In this document: piece by piece, positions 34,101 through 44,304 of the stretch
How the letters are laid out: each line of letters starts with the position of its first letter
Position numbering within the stretch: position 1 is the first letter of the stretch
DNA from: Scylla paramamosain
Lineage: Eukaryota; Arthropoda; Malacostraca; Decapoda; Portunidae
Direction: 5' to 3'
Length of the DNA: 64,000 nt
NCBI RefSeq assembly: GCF_035594125.1
Contig: NC_087190.1
Coordinates: forward strand, 6,668,501 to 6,732,500
The notes under the pieces: model-generated
The model's input: the letters and a program-made list of their open reading frames with translations, nothing else
What the model was told of the DNA's origin: nothing
The model's database searches: none
Program-made: the position numbers and the translations under genes

Positions 34101-37100
34101 AACACTGAATAGAGACGCTTTTGGCAATGTTGTTTTGTTTTCCCATATATGGTGCTTTCCATGCTTTTTAGCGCTTTGGTGCCCGGCACGCTCATAAATA
34201 CTAAAAAGAAATGTTTCTGGAAATGTCATTTCGTTTTACTTTAGAGGGGACTCTGCATACATTTTGGGCTTTGGGTACCTAACAAGGTGAAAAACTCTCA
34301 AAATACGTTGTTCTGTTTCTCTATATAGAGTGTTATTTATATCTTTTATCATTTTGGTACCTAAGAAGCTCAAAAACAATCGTAATACACGTTTCTCTTA
34401 ATGTTTTTCGTTTCTCCAAATAGGTTCTTTCCATGGATTTTGGTGTTTTTTTTTTTTTTTTGCTTAAGCTTAAAATACTCAAAACACTTTTTTTTTCCTT
34501 TTAATTTTATTGTTTTATTCATAAATGGCGTTTTGCATGCGTTTTTGCGTGTTTGTAAATAATTAGTGCAGAGACTAAAAAGACATTTTTCGAAACGTTA
34601 TTTGATTTTTACATAGAGGGTGTCTTTCATGCTTTTTAACGTTTTGGTACCAATCACGATCATAAACACTCAAAAACATATTTCTGGAAATGTTTTCTTT
34701 CCCCATATCGGGTGCTTTGCATGCATTTTGGCCTTTTGGCATCTTTTTTTGCTTATGATCTTTTCTATATATACCGTGTTTTTTTATGCGTTTTAGCGTT
34801 TTGGCACGTAAGAAGCTCAAAAACACTCATAATACACGTTTGTCGCAATGTCCTTTTCATCCATATAAGGTACATGGCGTTCTTGTATGTAAGAAGCTGT
34901 AAAACACTCAAAATATTTGTTTTAGTAGGTTATTTTTTTCCTTGTAAAGAGTATTTTCCATGCGTTTTAGCGTTCTGGTTCGTAAGTAGCGCAAAAACAG
35001 TTGAAAGACACGATTTTGATGATGATGTTTTGTTTTCGCATATAGTGTGTTTTCCTTATTTTTAGCATTTTATTTCCTATCACGCTCATAAACACTAAAG
35101 ACACGTTTCGGCAAATGTCGTTTCTTTTCCCAATATGGATTGTTTTGTATGCATTTTGGCATTTGGTTATCTGACAATATGAAAAAGACTCAAAACACAT
35201 GTTTTTATAATGTTCTTTTTCTCCAAATAGAGTTATTAAATTGTTTTTTGCGTTTTTGTTACATAAAGAGATAAAAAAAAACACGTTTATCTCATTGTCT
35301 TTTCGTTTTCCCATATAGAGAACTTTGCATGCATTTTGGCGTTTTTCTATGTAACAAGCTCAACACCTTCCCACAGGCACCTTCGCTTAGGGGGATCCTA
35401 AGGAGGGATTGGAGTGATAGGACAAGATAAAGATATGAGATTGTGATCGGAGCCCAACGGAGAAGAAAGGGTGACAGCATAAGCAAAAGAATCAAATAAA
35501 ATAAAATAAAATAAAATAAAATAAAATAAAAATAAAAATATGAATTTGCGTTTCTTGTAATGTCATTTCCTTTCCACACATAAGAGCCTTTGCAAGCATT
35601 TTGACGTTTTGATATCTAAAAATGTGAAAGACACTCAAAATGCACGTTTTTGGTAATGATCTGTTACTCCAAATAGAATACTATTAACGTGTTTTTTTTT
35701 GCATTTTGGTACCTAAGAAGCTCGAAAACATTAATAATACACGTATCTCGTAATGTCTTTTCGTTTCCCCATGTAGGCATGCATGCATTTATGTGTTTTC
35801 TACGTTACAAGCTAGAAAACACTCAAAATACATATATTTGTTAATGTCTTTTGGATTCTCCTTAAAGCGAGTTATGCATGCGTTTTATGTGTTTTGCAAA
35901 GCTTTTTCGCGATTTGGTACCTAAGAAGATTAAAAACACTCTTAATACACTTTTCTCGTAAATTTTCTTTAGTTTTCCAATATAGGATATTTTACATGCA
36001 TGTTGGTGTTTTTGCACGTTACAAATTCAAAAACACTCAAAATACTTGTTTTTTGTAATGTTATTCTGCTTCTCCATTAAGGGTGTTTTGCATGCGCTTA
36101 AGCGTTTTGGTACGTAACTAGCTTAAAAATAATAGAAAGAGACGTTTTTGGTAATGTTGTTTTGTTTTCCCATACAGGTTACCTTCAATGTTTTTCATAA
36201 TTTTAGTGGCTAACACGCCAATAAACACTCGAAGGACATGGTTATTGAAATATCGTTTCGTTTCACCATAGCTGGTGCTTTGCATGCATTTTGCTGTATT
36301 GGTACTAACAGTGTGAAAAACATTCAAATCACAGATGTTGTTTTGTTTCTCCATATACAATGCTATTCATGCGTTTTACCGTTTTTGTAGCTGAGAAACT
36401 CTAAAACACTGAAAATTCGCCTGTCGTGATATTCTTGTTTCCCCATATCGTATACTTTCCATACATTTTGGTGGTTATGAACGTAACAAGTTGAAAAACT
36501 CTCAAAATACACGTTTTAGGAAAATTTATTCTTGTTTCTGTATAAAAGATGTTTTACATGCGTTTTAGAGTTTTGGTACGTAAATAACTAAAAAAAAAAA
36601 AGCACTCAAAAGACACGTTTTTGATAACTATTTTTCCCCATATAGTGTCCTTTTCATGCTTTTATTTTTTTTTTTTACGATTTAATTCCTAACACGCCCA
36701 CAGAGACTCAAAAGACATGTTTCTGGAAATGTGGTTTCGTTTCAAAATACACGCTTTAAAAGATACTAAAAAGGCATGTTTCTGGATATGGGATAATGTT
36801 CTTTCGTTACCCCACATAGGGTATTTTCCATGCATTTTGCCATTTATTTGCGTAACAAGAATAAAATCTCTCAAAATACTTCTCTTTGATAATTTTATTC
36901 TTGCTCCATAAAAAGTGTTTTTGCATGCACTGTAGGGTTTGGTACGTAAGAAACTCAAAACACTCAAACGACACGTTTTTCGTAATGTTTGATTTTTCCC
37001 ATATTGTGTTTTGGTGCCTAAGATGCTCATAAACATTCAAAACACAAGCTTTTGGAAATGATCGTTTCTGAGTAAAAGTTCCCTTACATGCATTTAGGCA

Positions 37101-37350
37101 TTTTGGTACCTAGCAATAAAAAAAAAAAAAAAAGAAAAGAAAAAAAAATCAATATACACGTTTATGGTAATGTTGTTCCGTCCCTCCATACAGAGTGCTA
37201 GGTTTTTGCGTTTTGGTACCTAAGAAGCTCAAAAACATTTATGATAAATGTTTCTTATAATGTCTTTTCGTTATTCCATGCAGGGTACTTTGAATGGATT
37301 TTGGCGTTTTTGTACCTAACAGTGTGAACAACACTCAAAATACACATTTG
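31181..37350 (+). repeat. 96-bp satellite array, plus orientation
   Basis: About 60 further monomers, more diverged, with several homopolymer A/T expansions (for example 37,110-37,135). Spot comparison shows 35,760-37,350 mirrored by 62,760-64,000. Interrupted by a small LINE-A-derived insert at 35,372-35,535. Confidence 0.9.
35372..35535 (+). mobile_element. LINE-A-derived micro-insert with (AAAAT)n tail
   Basis: About 118 bp matching the plus (antisense) strand of LINE-A at 9,510-9,625, for example GGATTGGAGTGATAGGACAA and GGGTGACAGCATAAGC, followed directly by (AAAAT)n. An A-rich tail on the antisense strand of the LINE is unexpected. A small internal GGGGGATCCTAAGGA rearrangement lies near its start. 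Confidence 0.8.
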
Positions 37351-37386
37351 TTCTTGTTCTCTCTGCGGTGTTGGTGGTGAGAATGA

Positions 37387-37390
<4 letters not shown>
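37351..37390 (-). mobile_element. Penelope-like leader stub left of LINE-D
   Basis: TTCTTGTTCTCTCTGCGGTG and the following GTGGTGAGAATGAAGTT mirror 62,722-62,760. This is the piece of the Penelope-like terminal region separated from the rest (48,890-49,172) by the LINE-D insertion. It includes one copy of the TGAAGTT target duplication (37,384-37,390). Confidence 0.8.
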
Positions 37391-37420
<30 letters not shown>

Positions 37421-37572
37421 CAAATAGAGAGGGTTAGGATCGTAGTTGGAAGATAAAAGAGAGAAAGTGAAAATAGTAGGAGAAAGAAAGTTGGTGGCCT
37501 GCCCACCTTGGTGTGTTGTTAGTAAGTGTTAAATGTTTTGTGTTTGGTGGGTGTTGGGGTGCTTGTATATAT

Positions 37573-38171
37573 TGTTACGTGTGAGCATACACTGAACTCT
37601 AGGGGATGGACCATGAAGGGGTGTTGCTCACACTAACAATGGAAGGGTTAAAAGAAAAGAGAAAAGGAGACATTTTAACTGCTATTTAATATCTTAAAGT
37701 TAAATTAAGTAACAATACAAAATTGAAGATTATTTAAGTAAGTAAAAGTAAGTAACAAGGAGTGGCAATCTGAACTGGACTGAATAACTTAAAAGACTGG
37801 TTCAGTTAATAACTTAAGCCAAGTTAGTAAATGCATATATATACAAATTACAAAAATAAACACCTTTACATATACATAATAGAAAATAAATATAAATGTG
37901 TTTGTGTGTGTGTGTGTGGGTGTGTAACACTGGTGTAACTCTTACCACCGCTCTCGAGTGTATATGAGGCTCCCAGCGTATGCCAAGGCGACCTCAGAGC
38001 TGTAGCGACCCTTGGAGGAGACTGAAGCTCGATGGAACTCCACCCCTTGTTATCGGCTTGGTAGCCTGCTAGAGGTCACGTATCCAGTATGCCTCAAGCT
38101 ATACACGTGGCAGCGCCACGAGTTGAGAGGCAGGCACCTGGTTCCGTGGTAGAGTAGTCACGTGTGTGACA
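37573..38171 (-). repeat. 3' LTR (599 bp)
   Basis: TGTTACGTGT...GTGTGTGACA as written on plus. Compared by eye with the other LTR: substitutions at about 37,588 (A for G) and about 37,688 (C for T), a 7-bp and a 6-bp length difference, and a shorter (TG)n. Such closeness indicates a recent insertion. Confidence 0.95.
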
Positions 38172-39690
38172 TTCCCCCCTTCTTAGGATGACGCAGAAGG
38201 AATGACTCTGCGTCATTAGAGAAGTGAGGTGGTTCCTGTCCCGTGAAGGTTGATTCCACCAGAACGTGTGTAGTCTGGGGCCCGGTAGATGGTTCTTCTG
38301 GCAGTGCTCGGCCCTCGGCTGCCTCCATCGACCGGTTCACAAGGCACGACTGCATCCCCGGCAACAGGATCCTAGGGTCCTCAGGGTCGCGACAGGTAGT
38401 GATGCTAGGCGTAGTGGGAAGGCGAGACAAAGTGTCAGCAAGGCAGTTGTCCAGTCCCTTAATATGGTGCATTTCAATGTGGTAAGGCTGGAGCTGTAGA
38501 GACCACCGTAGCAGACGTTGGTTAGTGAAGCGGTTCCTGTTGAGAAAAGTCAAAGGGTTGTGGTCAGTGTAGATTTGGAGTGGCTGGGTGTTGGACTGAA
38601 GATAGTACTCAAATTTCTTGATGGCAGAGATAATGGCTAAAAGTTCTTTCTCGATAGTGCTGTAATTCTTCTGATGGATGTTGAACTTCTCGGAGTGGTA
38701 GGCGACTGGGTGAAAGATTCCGTCAGATTCTTGCAGGAGGGCGGCACCCGAAGCGTGATCACTGGCGTCAGTATGTATGATGAAGGGTTTACTGAAGTCG
38801 GCCGCACGCAAAACCGGTTCCCGAGCAAGCAAGTTCTTAAGTTGATTGAAGGCATGTTGGCAGGCAGGGGTCCATTCGTACGCCACATTCCCACTAGTTA
38901 GTCTAGTAAGTGGCCCAGCTGCGTCTGCGAAGTATGGACAGAAACGCCGGTAGAACCCCGCCATGCCCAGGAAGCGGCGGAGCTCGCGTCGAGTAGTGGG
39001 AGTTGGGTACTTCAGTACTGCGTCGACGTTAGCGGTCTTGGGCCGGACGGAGCCTTGTCCAATCTGATGTCCTAGGTAGGAGACGGTGGCAGCTCCGAAC
39101 GTAGATTTCGCCAGCTTCACGGTGAGGTTCGCTTCCTGCAGACGGCTGAGCACATTCTGGATCTGGTACAGGTGGTCATCCCAGTCATGTGAAAAAATAA
39201 GAATATCATCTAAGTAAACCAGCACTCCTTTTAATCCCTGCATTACCTTGTTCATTGCCCTCTGGAAAGTAGCGGGGCAATTCCTCATGCCAAATGGGGC
39301 TACTACATACTGGAAAAGTCCAAAAGGGGTGATGAAGGCAGAGACTATCTGAGCTCTTTCAGTAAGGGCTATTTGATAATACCCTTTTAATAGGTCCAGC
39401 TTAGTAACAAATTTGGCTTGACCTACTTCATCTATCAGGTCGTCTACCCGAGGCAGAGGATAGGCGTCAGGAATGGTGACGGCGTTGACCCGTCGGTAAT
39501 CCGTGCAGAATCGCAGTTGTCCGTCCTCCTTGGGTACTAGGAGGCAGGGTGATGCCCATGGGGAGCTGCTGGGTATAGCCAAGCCCTGCTCTAATAAGTA
39601 CTGGACCTCCTTCTGCATCTGTTCTCGTTTCCGGGGGTTGACTCTGTAGGGAGACTGCTTGATAGGGAAGGTCCCTGGAAGCAGGAAGCA
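38158..39690 (-). pseudogene. pol 3' part: reverse transcriptase and RNase H
   Basis: Frame 39,618-38,158, extending upstream to about 39,690. The reverse transcriptase shows FCTDYRRVNAVTIPDAYPLP, KLDLLKGYYQIALTE, FGMRNCPATFQRAMN and VLVYLDDILIFSHD (YLDD about residue 134 of the visible frame). RNase H follows with IIHTDASDHASGAALLQ, TIEKELLAIISAIKKFEYYL and IYTDHNPLTFLN (Asp, Glu, Asp present). It ends shortly after the 3' LTR begins. It is out of frame with the upstream gag-protease-integrase by an indel that looks like a 7-bp tandem duplication (GGAAGCAGGAAG region, 39,677-39,688). A programmed shift is less likely because the shift lies inside the conserved start of the reverse transcriptase domain. 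Confidence 0.9.
38172..38184 (-). promoter_or_regulatory. polypurine tract
   Basis: On minus AAGAAGGGGGGAA directly precedes TGTCACAC of the 3' LTR, the expected plus-strand primer site. Confidence 0.85.
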
Positions 39691-42600
39691 CCTTCACATC
39701 ATGGCGGAGGACATTACAGATTTTAGGATGGTCACCGAACACGTCATACTGAGAGATCAATCTTGAGATATCCAGTGCTCGAGAGGATGAAAGATGACGG
39801 AGCTGACCATCTAAGTGTTGGATAATGTAGGTGTTGTTTTGCGTGTCCTTGGGATGTATGGTGTTTGTGTCAATCTCAGTGGTAATACATTTATCATACA
39901 TCAATGAACACACAGAGGCAGGTTTTAACTCTGAGTCAGCCTCCTGGGGTTCAATGATACCACAGGAAGCTACTCTAGGGGTTGGTTGGGCGCCAGTCAC
40001 AGGGGTTCTACATTTATACATTTTTAGGAGATTAACGTGTATTAACTGTGTTGCCTTTCGGCGGTCTGGAGTGTTTATGATGTAGTTGTTATCTCCTACC
40101 TTTTCCACTACCTCATAGGGACCATGATACTTTACTTGTAATGGGTGTTTAGGTGTGGGTATGAATGCAAGGACTTGATCACCTCTATCAAATACTCTAA
40201 CTCTGGCCTTCTGATCAAAGTGTTTCTTCATGGTGTTTTGAGATTTGTGTAAGTTGTTATCAGCAAAGGTGCGAACTTTAGTGAGTGTGGCTTTAAGGTT
40301 GTTCAAGTATTTAGTTACAGAGACAAGTTTGTGGGTAGTGGAATCTAACAATTTGTCTTTAATAATCCTTAATGGTCCCCTCACTTTCCTACCGAACAGG
40401 AGCTCGAATGGGGAAACTCCTGTACTCTCGTTAGGTGCTTCCCTGATGGCAAAAAGCATGTAGGGGAGTGCGTCATCCCATTCGCTCTCCTGCTCTTGAC
40501 AGAATTTGCGTAGAAGTCCTTTCAGTGTCTGATGAAATCTTTCTAGAGCGCCCTGTGACTGCGGGTGATAGGCAGAAGACAAGGTTTGTGCGATAACAAG
40601 CTCTTTTAACACCTCTGTGAAGAGAACGCTAGTGAAATTAGTTCCTCGGTCACTCTGAATGGTTTGAGGAATCCCGAAGGTAGTAAAGAAGTGGTTTAGC
40701 TTGGACACAATAGTGTTGGTGTTGATTTTACGTATCGGAAAGGCTCCGGGATACCTAGTTGTTGGGTCAAGAATTGTTAGGATATACTCATTACCTTTCT
40801 TGGTTTTTGGAAGTGGCCCCACAATGTCAATTATTATTTTATGAAATGGTTCTGAGGGAACAGCAATAGGTTGGAGAGGATAGGGTGGGATAGTTACGTT
40901 AGGTTTACCCGCTATCTGGCAGAGATGACAAGTACTGACGTAATTCTTCACATCCTCCCTTAATCCTGGCCAGTAAAAGTCAGCGAGGATCTTCTCACAT
41001 GTCTTCTTGATGCCCAAGTGACCAGCAAAACTTTCATGAGCGATCTCTAGTATGGAATGTCTGAGTATGGTAGGCACAACCACTTGGTGGGCTTCTGCCC
41101 AAGCAGCAGCATCTGGGACCTTAGAGGGCCGGAACACTCTCATGAGAACTCCATCCTGTTTGTAAAAGGCAGGGTAATGAGTAATTTGATCTGGAGGGAT
41201 AACCTTGTCATGAAATTGAGTCAAAGTAGTGTCTTCCTGTTGAGCCTCAGTGAGAAGTTTTTCAGAAAATATTTGATTGAGTTCAAGTGGGGATGGGCTC
41301 CTCTTTGGAAGCGAGAAAGACTGATCAGATTTCCTTGCTTGTGCACGAGTAGTAACATAAACAGGGAATAAGCCTGGTTGTTGCTCTTCTAACTGTACAG
41401 TGGGGTTATCCATCAGCATTGTGTCACTAATTACCAAAGGGGGAGTCACCTTACTGCCAGCTAGGTCATTAGCGAGGAGTAGTTGAGCATTAGGGATGGG
41501 TAAGGCTGGTTCTTCACTAACTCCTATTATCACTTCACCTCTTACTAGTGGGCTATCAAGATGTACTTTAGCTAATGCAATGGGGAAGGGGTCATGGAAG
41601 TCTTTTAAATATACCTTTTCACCTGTGTAACACTGTTCAATACCAGGGACTGCTGACTTCAGCACTAGGGACTGAGCTGAACAGGTGTCTCTGACAATCT
41701 TAACTGGGTGATCCTTGTTATCAATGCTGATGGTGCCTACAGACCTGAAAGGCTCAAATAAGTCTTTAGGTACAGGGAAGGAGGGAAGAGCTTGTATGGA
41801 AGCAACTGGCTTGGTAGGATATGTTTGAGCTACCTTGCACTTGGGATTAGGACAGTTCTTTATGAGGTGCCCCGGCTGTTTACAAAAAGCACAAAATAGA
41901 GGTGGTCGAGTACTACTGCCGGTCATTTTACCAACCCCTGAGTTACCTGAGTTTATCTTACCACTAGGAGTCTCGGTCAGCTTGTCTGAGGTTGCCTTGC
42001 GATTCACCAGGGAGAAAAGGTCCGCTAACTGAGCGGCTTTGAGAAGATCTGTTTCTTCTTTGTTGGTGATGTGTAACATTACTGAGTAAGGGAGCTTACG
42101 CATGAACTCTTCTAAGGCTAAGAGATTTACTAATTCGTCGTACGTGGTTATCGCGGCTGACTTAAGCCAACGCTTGAGAGCCCTCAGTTTCTCTGAGGCA
42201 AACTCTAGATAGGTTTGTTGCGGAGTTTTGAACATTTTTCGAAAAGACTGACGGTATCCTTCTGTGGTAATGGAGTACGCCGCTAGGATGCCCTGTTTGA
42301 CACAGTCGTAATCCGTGTTGTTTTCGAGGCCGTTCAAAATAGTTAAAGCCTTTTGGCTGAGTTTGGGTTTAAGAAGCCAAGGCCAGTCTTCTCGGGGCAG
42401 TTCAAAATGTACTGCTGTGTCCTCGAACTGTCCAAAGAAAGTTTCGGGGTCTTTGTCAGAGAACTGAGGGAGTAGTGAGAGATATTTAGTTAACTTTTGT
42501 TTGAGGTCAGCTGTGGTGGTTGATCGAGATTTTAATTGTGCGAGTTGGGTCTCGTGGATTCTTTCTTTTTCTCTCTCCTCTCTTTCTTTTTCTCTCTCCT

Positions 42601-43027
42601 CTCTTTCTTTTTCCTCCTTTTCTTTTACATATGCCAGATCTCTTTCCGCTTTTTCTTTTTGAAAAGCTAGTTCTTCTCGCCTTAGTTCTCTCTCTTCTCT
42701 CTCTCTTTCTCTTGCTGCCTCTCTCTCTTCTCTCTCTCTTTCTCTTGCTGCCATTAGTTTCAGCTTTTCGAGTTCGAGCATTAAACTGGCGTCGTGCTGT
42801 GAAGTAGCACTAGTGGCTTCACCTCCAAGGTGAACTAGGATTTGAGTTCGGAGTTCTTCCTTCCGAATGTCAGACGGATATGAGAGATCAAACTGTCGGG
42901 CTATGTACTTTAAATCATTCTTTGTCACTTTGGCAGTTTGTAGCTCCGCCACAGAAGGATTACTGCAAAATGCGTCCAAGTTTAACTCATGCGACATGAT
43001 TAATGAGCGTGAGGTCAATTGAACCAA
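39467..43027 (-). CDS. gag-protease-integrase polyprotein
   Basis: 1,186 codons; an internal MSHELNLDAF start is equally possible. Residues about 90-170: charged coiled coil (EREREEREAA repeats). About 175-330: capsid-like. Zinc knuckle CAFCKQPGHLIKNC near 380. Protease-like IVRDTCSAQSLVL near 445, where the usual DTG is DTC. Integrase zinc part H-x4-H (HESFAGH near 665) with CHLC. DDE core IIIDIVGPLPKTKK, IQSDRGTNFTS and GALERFHQTLKG (about 730-830). GPY/F module VKYHGPYEVVEKV near 970. The last 60-70 residues are out-of-frame sequence over the reverse transcriptase start. Its place before the reverse transcriptase is the unusual point. Confidence 0.9.
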   Translation of the reverse strand: MVQLTSRSLIMSHELNLDAFCSNPSVAELQTAKVTKNDLKYIARQFDLSYPSDIRKEELRTQILVHLGGEATSATSQHDASLMLELEKLKLMAAREREREEREAAREREREERELRREELAFQKEKAERDLAYVKEKEEKEREEREKEREEREKERIHETQLAQLKSRSTTTADLKQKLTKYLSLLPQFSDKDPETFFGQFEDTAVHFELPREDWPWLLKPKLSQKALTILNGLENNTDYDCVKQGILAAYSITTEGYRQSFRKMFKTPQQTYLEFASEKLRALKRWLKSAAITTYDELVNLLALEEFMRKLPYSVMLHITNKEETDLLKAAQLADLFSLVNRKATSDKLTETPSGKINSGNSGVGKMTGSSTRPPLFCAFCKQPGHLIKNCPNPKCKVAQTYPTKPVASIQALPSFPVPKDLFEPFRSVGTISIDNKDHPVKIVRDTCSAQSLVLKSAVPGIEQCYTGEKVYLKDFHDPFPIALAKVHLDSPLVRGEVIIGVSEEPALPIPNAQLLLANDLAGSKVTPPLVISDTMLMDNPTVQLEEQQPGLFPVYVTTRAQARKSDQSFSLPKRSPSPLELNQIFSEKLLTEAQQEDTTLTQFHDKVIPPDQITHYPAFYKQDGVLMRVFRPSKVPDAAAWAEAHQVVVPTILRHSILEIAHESFAGHLGIKKTCEKILADFYWPGLREDVKNYVSTCHLCQIAGKPNVTIPPYPLQPIAVPSEPFHKIIIDIVGPLPKTKKGNEYILTILDPTTRYPGAFPIRKINTNTIVSKLNHFFTTFGIPQTIQSDRGTNFTSVLFTEVLKELVIAQTLSSAYHPQSQGALERFHQTLKGLLRKFCQEQESEWDDALPYMLFAIREAPNESTGVSPFELLFGRKVRGPLRIIKDKLLDSTTHKLVSVTKYLNNLKATLTKVRTFADNNLHKSQNTMKKHFDQKARVRVFDRGDQVLAFIPTPKHPLQVKYHGPYEVVEKVGDNNYIINTPDRRKATQLIHVNLLKMYKCRTPVTGAQPTPRVASCGIIEPQEADSELKPASVCSLMYDKCITTEIDTNTIHPKDTQNNTYIIQHLDGQLRHLSSSRALDISRLISQYDVFGDHPKICNVLRHDVKVLPASRDLPYQAVSLQSQPPETRTDAEGGPVLIRAGLGYTQQLPMGITLPPSTQGGRTTAILHGLPTGQRRHHS

Positions 43028-43602
43028 ATCAAGTGTGTCTGAGCCCTACACTGAAACCTGATCCAAGACCTAGGTTCGCCACCACGAGTCGGAAGGACCC
43101 GCGTGAACGACAGGTTCGAAACCACGAGTCGGAGGGAAATGAGTTGACCCGCGTGCATCGACAGAGACTCGTTTTTGAGTCTAGTTGAGTCAAGGTTAGC
43201 AACGCCTTAACTGTGCTTCTGAAGAGGCAACGAATCGAAGAAGTGTAGCGATAATCACTGCCCCAAAATGACTACCATAGAACTAACACTTAAGCACTTG
43301 TAATGGCTTGCCGTATTCGCTGCTTTCAAGCAAAGAGTGGAACGCAAGTTCCCAAGTTTTAAGGAGTCTCGGAGTTCGGGGTGAAGGTCACTACTAGGGG
43401 GAATCGAACCGACACTAAAGCAACACTGAGGAAATCAATTGTTAGGTTTTTAACGCTTTTATGAATAGACGCCGGTACCTCGCGTACTTTTAAAGCGGAA
43501 AAACGCAAAAATTCACCAACAAAGAAATAAGCACAACTTCATATACACTCGAGAGCAGGAAAGGAACTAGTGTAGTTATATGTATGTGTAAACATGTGTA
43601 AT
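43028..43602 (-). other. LTR-element 5' untranslated leader
   Basis: Non-coding on minus between the primer site and gag; contains a short direct repeat of CACGAGTCGGA (43,084 and 43,122 on plus). No other feature seen. Confidence 0.6.
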
Positions 43603-43620
43603 ATCCCGGACGGGCCCCCA
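43603..43620 (-). promoter_or_regulatory. primer-binding site, tRNA-Pro type
   Basis: On minus TGGGGGCCCGTCCGGGAT begins 2 nt after the 5' LTR. It differs by one base from the well-known tRNA-Pro primer site TGGGGGCTCGTCCGGGAT. The last 18 nt of host tRNA-Pro would prime here. Confidence 0.85.
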
Positions 43621-43622
43621 AT

Positions 43623-44258
43623 TGTTACGTGTGAGCATACGCTGAACTCTAGGGGATGGACCATGAAGGGGTGTTGCTCACACTAACAATGGAAGGGTTA
43701 AAAGAAAAGAGAAAAGGAGACATTTTAACTGTTATTTAATATCTTAAAGTTAACCCTTAAATTAAGTAACAATACAAAATTGAAGATTATTTAAGTAAGT
43801 AAAAGTAAGTAACAAGGAGTGGCAATCTGAACTGGACTGAATAACTTAAAAGACTGGTTCAGTTAATAACTTAAGCCAAGTTAGTAAATGCATATATATA
43901 TATATACAAATTACAAAAATAAACACCTTTACATATACATAATAGAAAATAAATATAAATGTGTTTGTGTGTGTGTGTGTGTGTGTTTATGTGTGTGTGT
44001 GTGTGGGTGTGTAACACTGGTGTAACTCTTACCACCGCTCTCGAGTGTATATGAGGCTCCCAGCGTATGCCAAGGCGACCTCAGAGCTGTAGCGACCCTT
44101 GGAGGAGACTGAAGCTCGATGGAACTCCACCCCTTGTTATCGGCTTGGTAGCCTGCTAGAGGTCACGTATCCAGTATGCCTCAAGCTATACACGTGGCAG
44201 CGCCACGAGTTGAGAGGCAGGCACCTGGTTCCGTGGTAGAGTAGTCACGTGTGTGACA
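43623..44258 (-). repeat. 5' LTR (636 bp)
   Basis: Same ends as the other LTR. Longer by about 37 bp: an extra AACCCTT-type 7 bp near 43,752, TA dinucleotides near 43,895 and an expanded (TG)n at 43,961-44,006. Confidence 0.95.
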
Positions 44259-44304
44259 TTATGTTGTTTATCTAGCTAGCTAATTTGTCTTAGTGACTTT
44301 TTGT

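Larger units (their letters stand above)
37573..44258 (-). mobile_element. young LTR retrotransposon, Gypsy-type with Gmr1-like domain order
   Basis: A 6,686-bp element nested in LINE-D. Two LTRs (599 and 636 bp) differ by about two substitutions plus microsatellite and small length changes. A tRNA-Pro-type primer site and a purine tract sit at the expected places. One long frame encodes gag-protease-integrase, and reverse transcriptase-RNase H lies downstream in another frame. Integrase before reverse transcriptase is the order of Gmr1-like Ty3/Gypsy elements, not of standard Gypsy. No envelope frame. No perfect target duplication is visible (TATAT left, TTATG right). Confidence 0.92.

Noticed and set aside
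27163..37040. Phe/Lys-rich open frames in the satellite arrays.
   Set aside because: Frame is kept by the monomer of about 96 bp; most monomers have stops and no start or regulatory context. Kept only as a pattern worth a selection test.
38158..43622. Envelope gene in the nested LTR element.
   Set aside because: No open frame between RNase H and the 3' LTR; the pol frame runs to the LTR.
37560..44265. Target-site duplication of the nested LTR element.
   Set aside because: Left flank TATAT and right flank TTATG do not match over 4-5 bp; no duplication can be claimed.
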